Positions 1-9,556 of a stretch of DNA of 64,000 bases are shown here, piece after piece. This stretch comes from Silene conica (Eukaryota > Streptophyta > Magnoliopsida > Caryophyllales > Caryophyllaceae). A model generated the notes under the pieces. It was not told the DNA's origin. It ran no database searches and worked only from the letters and a program-made list of their open reading frames with translations. Made by a program: the position numbers and the translations under genes. The stretch covers positions 37,458,530 to 37,522,529 of the forward strand of contig CM055319.2 of NCBI GenBank assembly GCA_029255685.2, read 5' to 3'. How positions within the stretch are numbered: position 1 is the stretch's first letter; each line of letters opens with the position of its first letter.

Positions 1-287
1 TGGGCCTAAATGTTAGTGCCCCTAAGGATGTGCCCAACATAAATGTTAGGGGCAAAGAAAAGTTCAATAGGAAGGGTAAGGCAAAGGGGAAGCAACCTTC
101 CAAAGGTTCAAAGAAAGTGTCTTCAGAGGCAAGTACATCAGATCCCAACAAGAGCTCTCATCAAGGAGCCAAGTGCTTTTATTGCAATGATAAAGGACCT
201 AGGAAGAGGAATTGTTCCAAATATCTCAGCGATCTCAAAGCTGGGAAGATTCTTCCAGTTGGTATGATAACTATCCCTATTTTATGA
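1..287 (+). pseudogene. Copia gag, C-terminal end with damaged zinc knuckle
   Basis: An open frame enters from the left edge and ends at 287. It encodes a Lys/Gly/Ser-rich linker, then a zinc-knuckle-like stretch CFYCNDKGPRKRNC and the sequence KYLSDLKAGK. In the family the knuckle reads C-X2-C-X4-H-X4-C. Here the His is replaced by Pro, so one zinc ligand is missing. Copy A keeps the equivalent GHWKRNCPKYLSDLK, and B has CHHCHKTGHWRRSC. Gag packages element RNA in cytoplasmic particles. This copy looks inactive, and the part upstream of base 1 cannot be judged. Confidence 0.75.
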
Positions 288-1016
288 TAATCTCAATTAA
301 TGTATTATGATACAAGTTGTGATGTGAATGCTCTTCTTACTTGAATTAGGGCATGAAAGCAAAGGTAAGGGAAAGAAAAACCAAGCATGATGGATCAATG
401 GGAACTAAGAGTAGCTCCTCTCAGGATGATCAAGGAGCTTTGTTTTTTCACTTATTTTGCTTAGATTTGAAGTATTGTAAGAACAATTAAAATCTGTGTT
501 TTATTTCCTTGTTGGACAAGGAAAGGATGATCCTTGAAACAATTGGTTGTATTTTGGATAAAGTAGTGACTTGGTTTTCAACCCAAGTCACTATCGGTTT
601 TATAATTATGTTCTTATTTAGTTTAACACTTGCAAATCTTAAAAACATAAAATAGAATTGATTGTGAAACAGAATAGGTATAGGATACCCAATTCAAATC
701 AAATCAAAAGCAAATTAAGTTTAGAACTCAATTAAGAGGAAAAGTTATCAACCATCCAAAACTATCTAAGCTTTAAATTGAATATTTTCTGTAATAAATC
801 ATAAGGGTACACAAACCGACATCAAAGTCATTGCTTGTGGCCTTAGTGGCTATCTTTGATAATGAAATGAGATTATTATTACAAAGATAGAGTGGGAGAA
901 ATTTGAAAAGGCCACAAATAGCACATGATTTTGTAAAACACAATAGATATGATCTATTAGTGAATAGTAGGATTTATTGTGTTTTGGTTGTGTAACAGAT
1001 TTAGAAGGTAGATAAA

Positions 1017-1178
1017 GTTGTGGATAGGATCTACGAATTAGAAAATCTACACCTTATGGTTGTAAAAGGTAGATTAGGCTGTGGATAAGATTCTACGCCT
1101 TATCATCCCAAAAACCTGTGGATAAGCCCAAAGGTTGTGGATAAGATCTACGGTTTGGTAAAAATCTACGCCTTATAT
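1017..1178 (+). repeat. Degenerate tandem motif TGTGGATAAGATCTACG
   Basis: Four imperfect copies of a TGTGGATA(A/G)G(A)TCTACG motif occur in about 160 bases, interleaved with CTACGCCTTAT-type pieces in the internal region of copy L. It is a local minisatellite-like expansion and no function is visible. Confidence 0.5.
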
Positions 1179-3235
1179 CCCAACGGCCACGGCCCTGGGG
1201 GATACTTTAAGAATAAATTCTAGAAGTTTGTAAGAAAAATTCTATACATAGATAAGATCCATGATAGAGTCCTCATACAGTATAGGATAAGATAAATGTG
1301 GGGACTGAAAGTTCCACACACAAAAATTATATACCATAAGAAAAGACTCTTATAAAAACTACGGGAGGACACTCGAAGAAAAATATTCAAGAGATTTTGC
1401 AAAGACTCAAGAAAGAGTTCTTGGATTCAGATGGTAATCAAAATGTGCCAATGCAAATTCTAGGACCCATGAAATTTATAAGATATACATGCTAATAAAT
1501 AAGATTTATTGAGAGAAGCATGGGTTGACATGTGGATGCCAACAATCTACAAAGTTAAGGGTAACTTTGTTGAAAGTAGTAAAGTAATTCATTGAGAATG
1601 AATTCAGTAAACTCAGTAACCGCTCTTCAAAAGGGTATTTGAAAGGGATGTGACTATTAGCACATATGGTTAAGTTCCAACCATTTCAATTCATTAAATG
1701 TTAAGGAACATTGAATTGAGTGGGAGCTTTATGATTTATGGTTAAATGTAAAGTTCAGTGGGAGTTCTCGCTCCAGGATTTGAACCTATTGAGTCATGGG
1801 CATGACTTCGGGATCTTCAAAATCAGGCAAGAACAAGAGTTTAGTGGGAGTAAACGTTATCTAAAACAACTCATTGCTCGTTTGGAATGAAGCATTGATA
1901 CTTATAAAAGGTACACGAGTTTTGGTTCTAGATGACATATTGATATGAATTAAATCTAATTGAACATGTGATGTTTAGTTGAGATTATAAAAGACATCTT
2001 GTTATTAGTGTTAAGGTTGTTCATGGAGATGAAGATAGTATAGCCATGATGGGATCATGAAAATTTATCGAACCTTAAGTACTATCGTTTGCACGTTTAA
2101 ATTGTTAATGTTTCCGCCATTAGTGTAATCGTGTAAAGTGAATGCGCATCGCTTGCAGGACAACCTGTTGAGCAGGTGTTAAACCAATGATTAAACCTTG
2201 ATCAATTGTCAAAGTATTCTCCAATGAAGATGAAAGACAAATTCAAGATCTTGGAAGATAACTTAGTCATGGGTAAAAGGTTTACAACGACTCAAGTTCC
2301 AAGATATCAGGCAAAGATTCAAAATAATCTTTGGCTTACATTCATTGACTATGCATCTCAATTCTCAATGACTTGTATTTTAACTACATGGTCATCACAA
2401 GATTCTACAAAATACGTAAGTTCACAAATTATGTGATAGCATTGCCGTAGCTGGGAGTTACACAATGCACATAATATTTGTTGGTCATAAGATGACTTAT
2501 CTCATTGAAATGAAATAGCATATGTGGATGAGATTCGCAAAGTGAACGCTTGCACGAACCGTGGTAAACCTGGTTTACTCAAAATGAAGATAATTACAAT
2601 TTTAAGGGATTTAAACGAGAGACCCTCAAGCTCATTGTAAATTAAATGGTGTTCAAAGGTTGACCACTTGGATGGTGTAATCCACTAATTGTTTGAGTTA
2701 TTTATAACTCACGAAAGGTCAAGTAAAATTCAAATGGGATGGTAAGACCATATTGAACCCCATTAAAGTGAATTGAATTATCATGACCTCGCCCGTAGTT
2801 GCTTAAGTGAGGTGACATCTCAATGCAACCGGATGTGTGATGCGATTGATGGCGAGTTCGATTGCCATAGAGTCATACGGGATGACTAATCGATCACCTA
2901 GGCATAGACATGTTAAGATACATTTGCCGGGCTAATGACCGCTGATAGAGCTCTGGCGTACTCTTGTTAAAAGACTGCTTGGTCGTGGCGAGAGCATCTA
3001 TCGTGTTTCACATGAGTCAGTTCTTGGACTAATGACTGTTCTCTGAGGTGGCACAGTTTTCAGATTAACTTTGATTTATGTCCTAACACCTTCGTAACTG
3101 AGGTTTATAAGGAGATATTTTGGGTTATGATGGGCTGTGGCCAGCCGGAAGGAATGAGTCGATTAGGAATTGTCCACCCCTTGTCAGGGTTGAACAATAT
3201 CTCTAGGCCACTCGAGGAGAATAATAACTAGAAAT

Positions 3236-3247
3236 GCGTGGCCACGC
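3236..3247 (+). other. Perfect 12-bp palindrome in the 3' internal region
   Basis: GCGTGGCCACGC lies about 180 bases before the LTR of copy L. The same position holds GCGTGGCCACGC in copy A (59969-59980) and GCATGGCCATGC in B (58355-58366). The differences between L and B are paired, so self-complementarity is kept. The flanks GCCACTCGAGGAG and GCTCG are conserved as well. Confidence 0.6.
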
Positions 3248-3400
3248 TCGGAAGGTATCTATGGTAGATAATTCCGGTCAGTAGTTATAACTCCAGATCG
3301 AGATAAACCACTCTAGATTTTAATCAATTGCCGACACGACCTGAGAGGACGCCATGCATTGAGTGGAAGATAGTAATAGGGCAAGAGAATTGGTAACACA

Positions 3401-3425
3401 CACTTTTCTCGGAGAAGTGGGAGAT
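3401..3425 (+). other. Polypurine tract with overlapping hairpin, copy L
   Basis: AAGTGGGAGAT immediately precedes the LTR and would prime plus-strand DNA synthesis. Just before it, CAC-TT-TTCTC can fold on GAGAA-GTG, so the 3' arm of the hairpin runs into the polypurine tract. The same arrangement is present in copies A and B. Confidence 0.6.
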
Positions 3426-4707
3426 TGTTGGAGGAAGTGTCCTCGACAATAGTGTGTTGACATAATTAAAACTCATTTGAATGAAACACAACTGGGAGTG
3501 TTACTCTTTTAAAGTCAACTGATCAACATTTATCGATAATGATTGGCTGTCTAGAGTTTGACATTATCGTCATATGATGGTGGTGATCAGTTGATCCCTT
3601 AAGGTCATATCTTTAGGGAATTCCGTCTCAATGGAATAATTAATTAATATTGTATTGGATACAAATTAATTAATAACTAGAAATTTTGGAAATAATTTTA
3701 TTTGACGAATATTTTATAATGGGATTATAATAATAATAGTCAAAGTAATAAAATCGTTTTATTACTCGGTTTTTATTTATTCGTTTGGGAAACGATTAAA
3801 TTGAGAATGAACACGGTTGATCATCGAATTACAAAGAGTCGTAATTAAAATTATGATATTACATTTTATACAATAAATAATTTCGAATTGTTAGTATAAT
3901 TATTTAAATGTAATAAATTTGTAAATTATGGATTTTAATAGTTAAAATTGCATAATTAACAAATTGGGTCATGTGTTATGGGACATGTGTGACATGTTAC
4001 AAATTAACACAATTGACAAAGATAAAATGGGGTCTAAAATAACCCCATTTCAGCCGTGTATTGATGTGCATGTGTGAGGGTTGTGTGTTTGAATGTACAA
4101 GCTAGATTGTGTGCATCTTACACAAAAGGAATGTAAGGCATCTTACATGCTTTATGTAAGAGATAGTAAGGCATGCATAGGCCATAGATGGCTTGTGATG
4201 GCCGGCCAAAATGAAGAGCAAGCAAGCTCAATTTTGTCCTTTAAATACTACTCTATACTACATACTCACACTAATGGTTATATGGATGCTTACTCCCATC
4301 TTACACTAAAAACATCATTCTCATTAATTCCTTAGTAAAAATAGTTTTTCTAAGTAATAAATTATTTCCATATTAATAATATTATAAGAGTAATATTATT
4401 ATTATTAATTCTAGTATACTAATTCTATTTTTCTAGTAACAAAAATAGTATTAGTTTGAGATCGGGTCCATGATGCGCACCTTTAGGAGACGATTTTTGT
4501 TCAATCGTTACAAGAGGATTTCGGGTTTTGAAGACTCAAATAATAGGTGATTATTGAGTATAAACCTTCTAAAACCAATGTAAGGACTATCACATCTTAT
4601 GATATCATCATGCATGCATAAGATCTTATTAAGTTTTATAACCTAAACTTAAAGAAACAAAACTCACATTAGATTTGAGTATAAAATCAGGAACTTAGTT
4701 TCCAACA
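3426..4707 (+). repeat. 3' LTR of copy L
   Basis: The LTR runs from TGTTGGAGGAAG to TTTCCAACA, about 1282 bp, with the ends TGTTGG / CCAACA forming a short inverted repeat. It is directly preceded by a polypurine tract. Length and sequence agree with the copy A LTR (1263 bp once the B insertion is removed). The small ORF at 4093-4335 has no match to a known domain and is probably chance. Confidence 0.85.
3515..3594 (+). other. Conserved two-stage stem-loop in the LTR, copy L
   Basis: The outer arms TCAACTGATCA (3515-3525) and TGATCAGTTGA (3584-3594) are perfect complements. The inner arms CGATAATG (3534-3541) and CATTATCG (3562-3569) are too. The 20-base loop contains TTGGCT-GTCTAGA-GTTTGA. 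The equivalent stem-loops in A and B have different arm sequences that still pair, with a similar loop. Confidence 0.7.
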
Positions 4708-6052
4708 GTTTCTCTTATTTTATTGCATTTATACCAAAAATTCAAAAAATGCACGTTTCTTTTAGCATATAGGTCGAGTCGGAACGGATGGTTACTACGA
4801 TGATTATGCCTTATAGTTCGCCTAATTGCCTTTCCTTGCATTTTCAAAAAATTTCAAGCTAGTCTTTTGCATTGTCTACGAGTTTTTGTTGATTTTATGC
4901 TAAATAACTAGACTTGACTCCCTTTTTGGCAAGCTACTTCAATTCTCGGTTTTAGAGCCTAATAAATCGGTGACATTCATGACCGATTTCATGTAGGATT
5001 GAGAGTAATTTCTCCTCCTAAGGCATGTCACATAAACTTGCATAAGCATGAACTTTATCTACTTGATACCTATATGCATTCGGGTTTGTGGTTTGTTGAC
5101 ACATGTGGTAGAGGTTTCCCTTTCTTGTTTGACCCATAGCCCCCACATAGCCAAATTGCCTTTTCGTCTCATTTACTACATCCTTAATTAGCCTACCCTA
5201 ACCGAGCTAGTGACAAGATGTGTTGGGTTTGTTTCGATAATTATGGTTATTGTGCTCCATTGAAAAAATGTGTGGGAAGGAAGAAAAAGAAAAAGAAAAA
5301 ATGATGAGTTCAGACATGGAAAAGAAAAAGAAAGAACTCAATGAAAAAAATGGGAAAAAACAGAAGCCGCCTGGTATCTGAGGTGGTCGACCGACTGACA
5401 CTCCAGGTCGGTCGACCACCGTCGCTGTACAGGGACTCTTTCTTTTGCATTGAGAAAAAAATAATGAAAAAAAAAAGAAAAAAAAAGAGAAAGGAAGAAA
5501 AATAAAGGATTTGTGATACCATGCTTTTGATTTGTTTGTAGCATTGGTTGTTTGAAAATATGAATGAAAGAGTTTTTGAATTGGGTTTGACGGTTGTTAG
5601 CTCGGTTTACACCCATCTTTCCCAAATTCATTCTAACCCTTTCTTACCTTTAGCCTCACAATCCCAAATTGCCTCGGCATGTGTCATGGTTATTACAGTG
5701 TTGGAATGCATGTGTACGGTTATAGAGACTTTGTTCATGTTAGATTGCAGGCATGTTCTTATGGGTCGTAGATAGGTGATAGTCTATATTCTTGTTTATC
5801 TTCTTGTCTTTCACATATATCTCACCCTTTGATTGTTTGAGTGATGGAGCGACCCGTGAGAGTCCAAATTGAATGAGTCTTGCAAGGTCGAAAAGTTAAG
5901 CATTTGCCTCAAAATGTTTAATTCGTTTGCATTTGACAATGTGCTTGATTTTTGAAAGTTGCATTAAATTGGTTAGGCATGGCGTTTTGTTTGGCTCTGA
6001 GCATGAAATCCGTTCCAGTAGAAGTTTTCTTTTTTTTAATTGAGTCTTAGTG
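4708..6052 (+). other. G1 3' internal non-coding region
   Basis: No credible gene is seen. The block near 4740-5170 is similar to 26740-27050 plus 34550-34680 of G2. A strongly A/G-rich tract runs from about 5276 to 5510, and G2 and the Athila element have similar tracts in this position. Small ORFs here are by-products of the low-complexity sequence. Confidence 0.6.
5382..5420 (+). repeat. 14-bp perfect inverted repeat around GTCGACC
   Basis: GGTGGTCGACCGAC (5382-5395) is the exact reverse complement of GTCGGTCGACCACC, with an 11-base loop. Related GGTCGACCGACC motifs recur in the LTR of the same element at 7146-7256. Confidence 0.75.
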
Positions 6053-6090
6053 CTTGCTTGAGGACAAGCAAGGTTTGGTTTGGGGAGATT
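6053..6090 (+). other. Polypurine tract and AGGA-loop hairpin of G1
   Basis: CTTGCTTG pairs with CAAGCAAG across an AGGA loop (6053-6072). It is followed by GTTTGGTTTGGGGAGATT and then the LTR. G2 and the Athila element have the same hairpin with different but still complementary stems and the same loop. Confidence 0.7.
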
Positions 6091-6226
6091 TGATACGTGC
6101 ATTTACTATTCATTTTATTTATAGTTTCAGCACGTATTTCTATTCATATTTGTAACTTTTAGTTACCTTTCCTCCCGAAACGGTTTACTTTGGCATTTCT
6201 ATGTTTTAAATGTAGGAACAAGCGGA

Positions 6227-7005
6227 AGTGAGCCGGGGCACCAACCAAGAGGGGGAGGATTCCTGGTTTGGCTCGGCTGCGGTCTGATGCTGCCAGGCGC
6301 AACGAGGACGTTGCGTTCTTCAAGATGGGGTGTGTAATACTCCATTGAACCGAATAGGATATTCGGGTGGGGTAACCCTTTGAAGAGTTCCATTGATAGG
6401 CTTATATGACTAGTGCTTAAAGGGATTGAAAGTACTGCTCATATCAACAAAGTGCACTTTCTTTTCTGGTTATCCAAGCGAAAGAACTCCAAAGTTAAGC
6501 TTGCTTGGCTGGGAGTAGTCTTAGGATGGGTGACCTCCTGGGAAGGTTCCCGGGATGCGCATGAGTGAGGACAAAATGCGCTGGAAAGGACTCGTGTTGG
6601 TCTGTGGGGCCAGTACATAGCCTGGCGAGCTACCGTGGCTAACATTTTCGGTCCTAGGTGTGGGCCGGGGTGTTACAAATGGTATCAGAGCGACCCTGCG
6701 ACCGTGTGGTGAGCTTGTGGTCAGGAGTACCCGGGTCACACACCTAGCGGGGGAGGATTCTGGCCCTGGTTGTGGTCAAGTTTGAGGCACAACGAGGACG
6801 TTGTGTTCTTTAAGTGGGGGAGTTTGTAACACCCCAAGAGTATGAGAGGAGATTTGTCCCACATCGGTAGAATGTGAGGATTGTGATATGTTTATAATAA
6901 CTTCCACCCACCACTTAGTAACAAGGCTTTGTGCTTTTGGGCTTAAGTGAGGACAAATAACGGACCCAAAGGCATACCTCCCATCTTATTGGGGGTGTGT
7001 TACGA
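6227..7005 (+). mobile_element. Cassandra-like TRIM, tandem or chimeric
   Basis: Order: a partial internal segment (6227-6332), a 345-bp LTR from TGTAATACTCC to GGTGTTACA (6333-6677), a tRNA-Met-type primer-binding site TGGTATCAGAGC (6680-6691), a short internal segment, the polypurine tract GTGGGGGAG, then a second LTR start TGTAACACCCC at 6825. The first LTR contains a 5S rRNA-like segment, the hallmark of Cassandra. The second LTR, ending near 7005 at GTGTGTTAC, lacks the 5S part. No coding capacity is expected. The outer boundaries are uncertain. Confidence 0.7.
6480..6545 (+). other. 5S rRNA-derived segment inside the Cassandra LTR
   Basis: The segment contains AGTTAAGC-TTGCTTGG, AGTAGT and GGATGGGTGACCTCCTGGGA. 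These match the A box, intermediate element and C box of the plant 5S internal promoter in order and spacing. The 5' part of 5S is absent or diverged, so this is not a 5S gene. RNA polymerase III factors could bind, as proposed for Cassandra elements. Confidence 0.75.
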
Positions 7006-7145
7006 CCGTGGTGGGTCGGGTTTTTACAAAACTAAGCTTTACCCGTCCTCCGGAAGCCATCTTAAGGGAATGCACGAAGCAAGGATCCGAACTCGTGATT
7101 TTTATGGCGTTTGTGAACTGAAAAGAAGCTGAAACACACAGGAAG

Positions 7146-7256
7146 CGGTCGACCGACCTGTCTATACGGTCGATCGACCGACCATGTCGCAGTTACAGAA
7201 AGACTCACTTACAGCTTAAGTGGTCGACCGACCTCTATACCCGGTAGGCCGACCAG
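7146..7256 (+). repeat. GTCGACC palindrome array in the G1 LTR
   Basis: Four related dyad motifs occur in about 110 bases: CGGTCGACCGACC, GGTCGATCGACCGACC, TGGTCGACCGACC and a degenerate CGGTAGGCCGACC. They match the inverted repeat at 5382-5420 of the same element. Confidence 0.65.
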
Positions 7257-8131
7257 TTCACGGGTTTCGCTGTTTTACCTTATTTCGGTTTATTTCCCTA
7301 AGCTTGTAATTAGAGAGGACTATTAGTAGAACCTCGTGAATGATAATTAGGTAAAGCAGTCATTAGCACAAAAACACTCTAGACTTAGGGAGAAGAACTC
7401 CAATTTGAGATTCGTTCATGCTTTTCCGTTTCATTGTAAGTTTTAATGCAATTAATCCTTTCCGTTGTTTCAACTCTTGTTCTTTGTTATTGTTTGTGTT
7501 TAAATTTATATATCGTTCTCCTAAATCATTACTTCTTAATTATGTTGTCTCGCATGATGTTCTTGGAATTCGTTAGTAAGTTTTACAATTATGAGTAGCT
7601 AATCCCTATGATTGGGAATTAGGGGAACCATGGCAAAAACTAGGTTTTAATGGTTATATGCTTTTGTACCGATCTTCATTATTGTTGGTGAACTAATTAT
7701 TCTAGATTGAAAGATTGGTAGAATTAGTTTAACAACAATTATTGAGTTGTCCTATGAACGAAAGTTTAGTGCTTTCTAGGAACCCTAAGACCGTAAGGAT
7801 TGGGTAGAATATTGACCTAAAGGTTTTTTCTTTGTCCCTTGAGATTGTGTTCATGAGTTGTTTACCCAATTTTGACTTACCTTAGCCATGGTGAACCGAA
7901 GTTCCTAATCATCTTTTTACCATTGTCTTAGATTCTTTTTTTTTTTACTTTGTTATCTTAGTTGTTAGTTTCAAACCCAACAATCAAAACCCCCCTTAGT
8001 TACTTTAATAGACTTTAAATTCACAAACATAATTAACCTTGTCTCTTTGTGGTTCGATCCTTGACTTACTCTATCTAGTTTAAGCTGAGGTTTATAAATC
8101 TTATCTTTGGCACCCTCAACGACGGGTGTCA

Positions 8132-8609
8132 ACAACTCTCCTATCCTGGTAGGCTAGTACTGGTCAAATCAGTGCTAAAAACATTGCATACTTACTGGGA
8201 ATCAATTTTTATAATTCCCACTGCTATTTTCCAAAAGCTAAAAGCAGTTTGCAGAAACTACTTGTGGGATGGAGGAACAGAATATATATGAGGACCCCTC
8301 ATGTGGCTTGGAGTAAAATTTGCACTAGCCACAAGGAAGAGAGGCTGGGTCTGAAAAATGAAAGAAACTGGAACAAAGAATCTATAAGAAAACTGGTTTG
8401 GTGGGTTCATTGTCACCCTACAAAACTATGGGTACAATGGATACAACATAACTATCTGAAGGGGAAGAGTTGGCTAGAGTATCAACCCCCACGAGACTCT
8501 AGCTGGACCTGGACAAAAATATGCAGGGTAAAGGAGACTCTTAAGGATGCTTATGATGGAAATGAATGGCAAAACATACTTGGCAAACATTACAGCGTTA
8601 AGAAAGGAT
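8132..8609 (+). pseudogene. L1 LINE ORF2 fragment (L1a, part 1)
   Basis: Translated pieces (QLSYPGRLVLVKSVLKTLHTYW, then WVHCHPTKLWVQWIQHNYLKG) match residues about 795-905 of the L1b ORF2 closely. A frameshift lies near 8285, after the DGGTE motif. The fragment ends in the sequence for KKG at 8609 and resumes as YAWL at 13612, so the CACTA element split one reading frame. The upstream part is cut at the G1 LTR. It is a dead copy of the reverse transcriptase C-terminal region. Confidence 0.8.
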
Positions 8610-8830
8610 CACTACTACTACAAAAAGAGATCTAATGCAACATTTTGTGTGCAACACTTACGGGTTGTGTTGCAATTTTTACTTAATTATGCAACGCTTT
8701 ATTTAAAAATGTTGCTTATTACCTACATAATGCATCACTTCAAAATAAGTGTTGCAATATATTACTTTAATTGCAACATTCTTATACAATTGTTGCATTT
8801 TCTAGCAACACTTGTGCAACACTTTGGTCA
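8610..8830. repeat. Left terminal and subterminal repeats of the CACTA element
   Basis: After the CACTA terminus come repeated TGCAACA / TGTTGCA motifs in both orientations, for example near 8634, 8650, 8668, 8690, 8710 and 8750. In the superfamily such arrays bind the element-encoded protein that brings the ends together. Confidence 0.7.
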
Positions 8831-9298
8831 CATACATATATTAATCAATCTTAAACCCTAATATATGTATCTCTAAAATTTTTCAATCTCTAAAATTTTC
8901 CAATTTCGTTTAAGCGCTTGAAATTTTCAATTAAAATTACAAAAAAACAAAAGAGGCGCATAATGAATACTTCAATAAACCCATCCACTATACCCACAGT
9001 ACACTACATACATACTCATCGTCTTGCATCAAAGAAAAACCCTAATAACCATCTAAATCCTCGTTCAATAATCATCGCAAAGACAATCCAATCTGTCAAT
9101 TATTTCTAATTTTTCAACTCGTAAAGATGCAATCTGCTTATTATTACATATCATAGGTACAATTTTATCATTCATTTTCAATTACTTTTATGTTATTATT
9201 GATTGTAATTTTAATTGCTTTAATCGAATTACAGATACGCTTCATAATTCGGATCATCAACAAAGATGATTAAGTTATTTCTTTTTGGGACATATTCA

Positions 9299-9556
9299 GG
9301 TATTGAAGAGGAGGGTTGTGGCAAGGAGAGGAGGAAAGCCTTTTAGAAAAAAGAAGAGCATAAATGGAAGGAGATTGCTGAGGCTTCTTTATTATCTTCT
9401 ATCCCGAACGCTGGAAGCTGTGATGCTGCTGCTATGGATGCTGCAATTCGTGCTATTGGTGGTGATTCAGTTCTTGATAATTCCTTTGTACGAGAAAGGG
9501 TTTCTAATATCACTCATCGCATTCGTTCTGCTCAGTTATCACGCAGGGCACTTCAG
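9299..9556 (+). pseudogene. Exon-like fragment, gene not identified
   Basis: A coding-like stretch of about 85 codons is preceded by an AG acceptor and followed by a GTAACG donor. From about 9350 it reads KKEEHKWKEIAEASLLSSIP and later AIRAIGGDSVLDNSFVRERV. One stop codon interrupts the start (after KAF). The balanced composition and splice-like borders suggest a captured host exon. I do not recognise the gene. It lies inside the CACTA element and is presumably not functional. Confidence 0.45.

Larger units (their letters stand above)
288..3425 (+). other. Non-coding internal region of copy L
   Basis: No ORF of useful length or pol motif is present over more than 3 kb. Patches match the equivalent region of copy A: for example the block near 560-610 around GTGACTTGGTTTTCAACCC matches 61950-61980 on the minus strand, and 3140-3425 matches 59795-60110. 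The last 300 bases also resemble the 3' UTR of B, so this part is conserved without coding. The small ORF at 2206-2436 shows no recognisable domain, and I treat it as chance. Confidence 0.65.
1..4707 (+). mobile_element. gag-only Copia-type element, copy L (3' part)
   Basis: This is the 3' portion of an LTR retrotransposon whose 5' end lies left of the window. It holds the C-terminal end of a gag gene, about 3.1 kb with no pol ORF, a polypurine tract and a complete 3' LTR ending in CA at 4707. The layout and sequence match copy A (49892 to beyond 64000, minus strand), which also has gag and no pol. The related autonomous element B (50993-59624) shares the 3' modules. I infer a non-autonomous family of the type called TR-GAG, mobilised by Copia enzymes supplied in trans. 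The base after the LTR begins GTTTC, the expected target duplication, but its partner is outside the window. Confidence 0.8.
4708..8131 (+). mobile_element. Gypsy element G1 (Tat/Athila-like), 3' part
   Basis: This is the 3' internal region and LTR of a large Gypsy element. It matches G2 (25521-36513) in the 3' non-coding region and at the LTR start. Copy L is inserted at 4707/4708, so the coding part of G1 lies left of the window. The right end abuts L1 ORF2 sequence exactly where a coding frame resumes, which suggests G1 is inserted in L1a. No gag or pol of G1 is present here. Confidence 0.75.
6091..8131 (+). repeat. 3' LTR of G1
   Basis: It starts TGATACGTGC directly after the polypurine tract and ends CGGGTGTCA, next to LINE sequence. 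It is about 2 kb including the Cassandra-like insertion. The G2 LTR begins TGATGCGTGC in the same context. The end call rests on the short TGAYAC / GTGTCA inversion and on the resumption of L1 coding at 8132. An alternative reading takes TTTGGCACC near 8106 as a primer-binding site, which would place the LTR end slightly earlier. Confidence 0.65.

Noticed and set aside
6480-6545. Possible 5S rRNA gene
   Set aside because: Only the 3' two thirds of 5S is present, with several differences, and it sits between LTR features. It is the Cassandra-type 5S-derived segment.
8132-8635. 128-codon ORF as a stand-alone gene
   Set aside because: It is part of a broken L1 ORF2 and its last codons run into the CACTA terminus.
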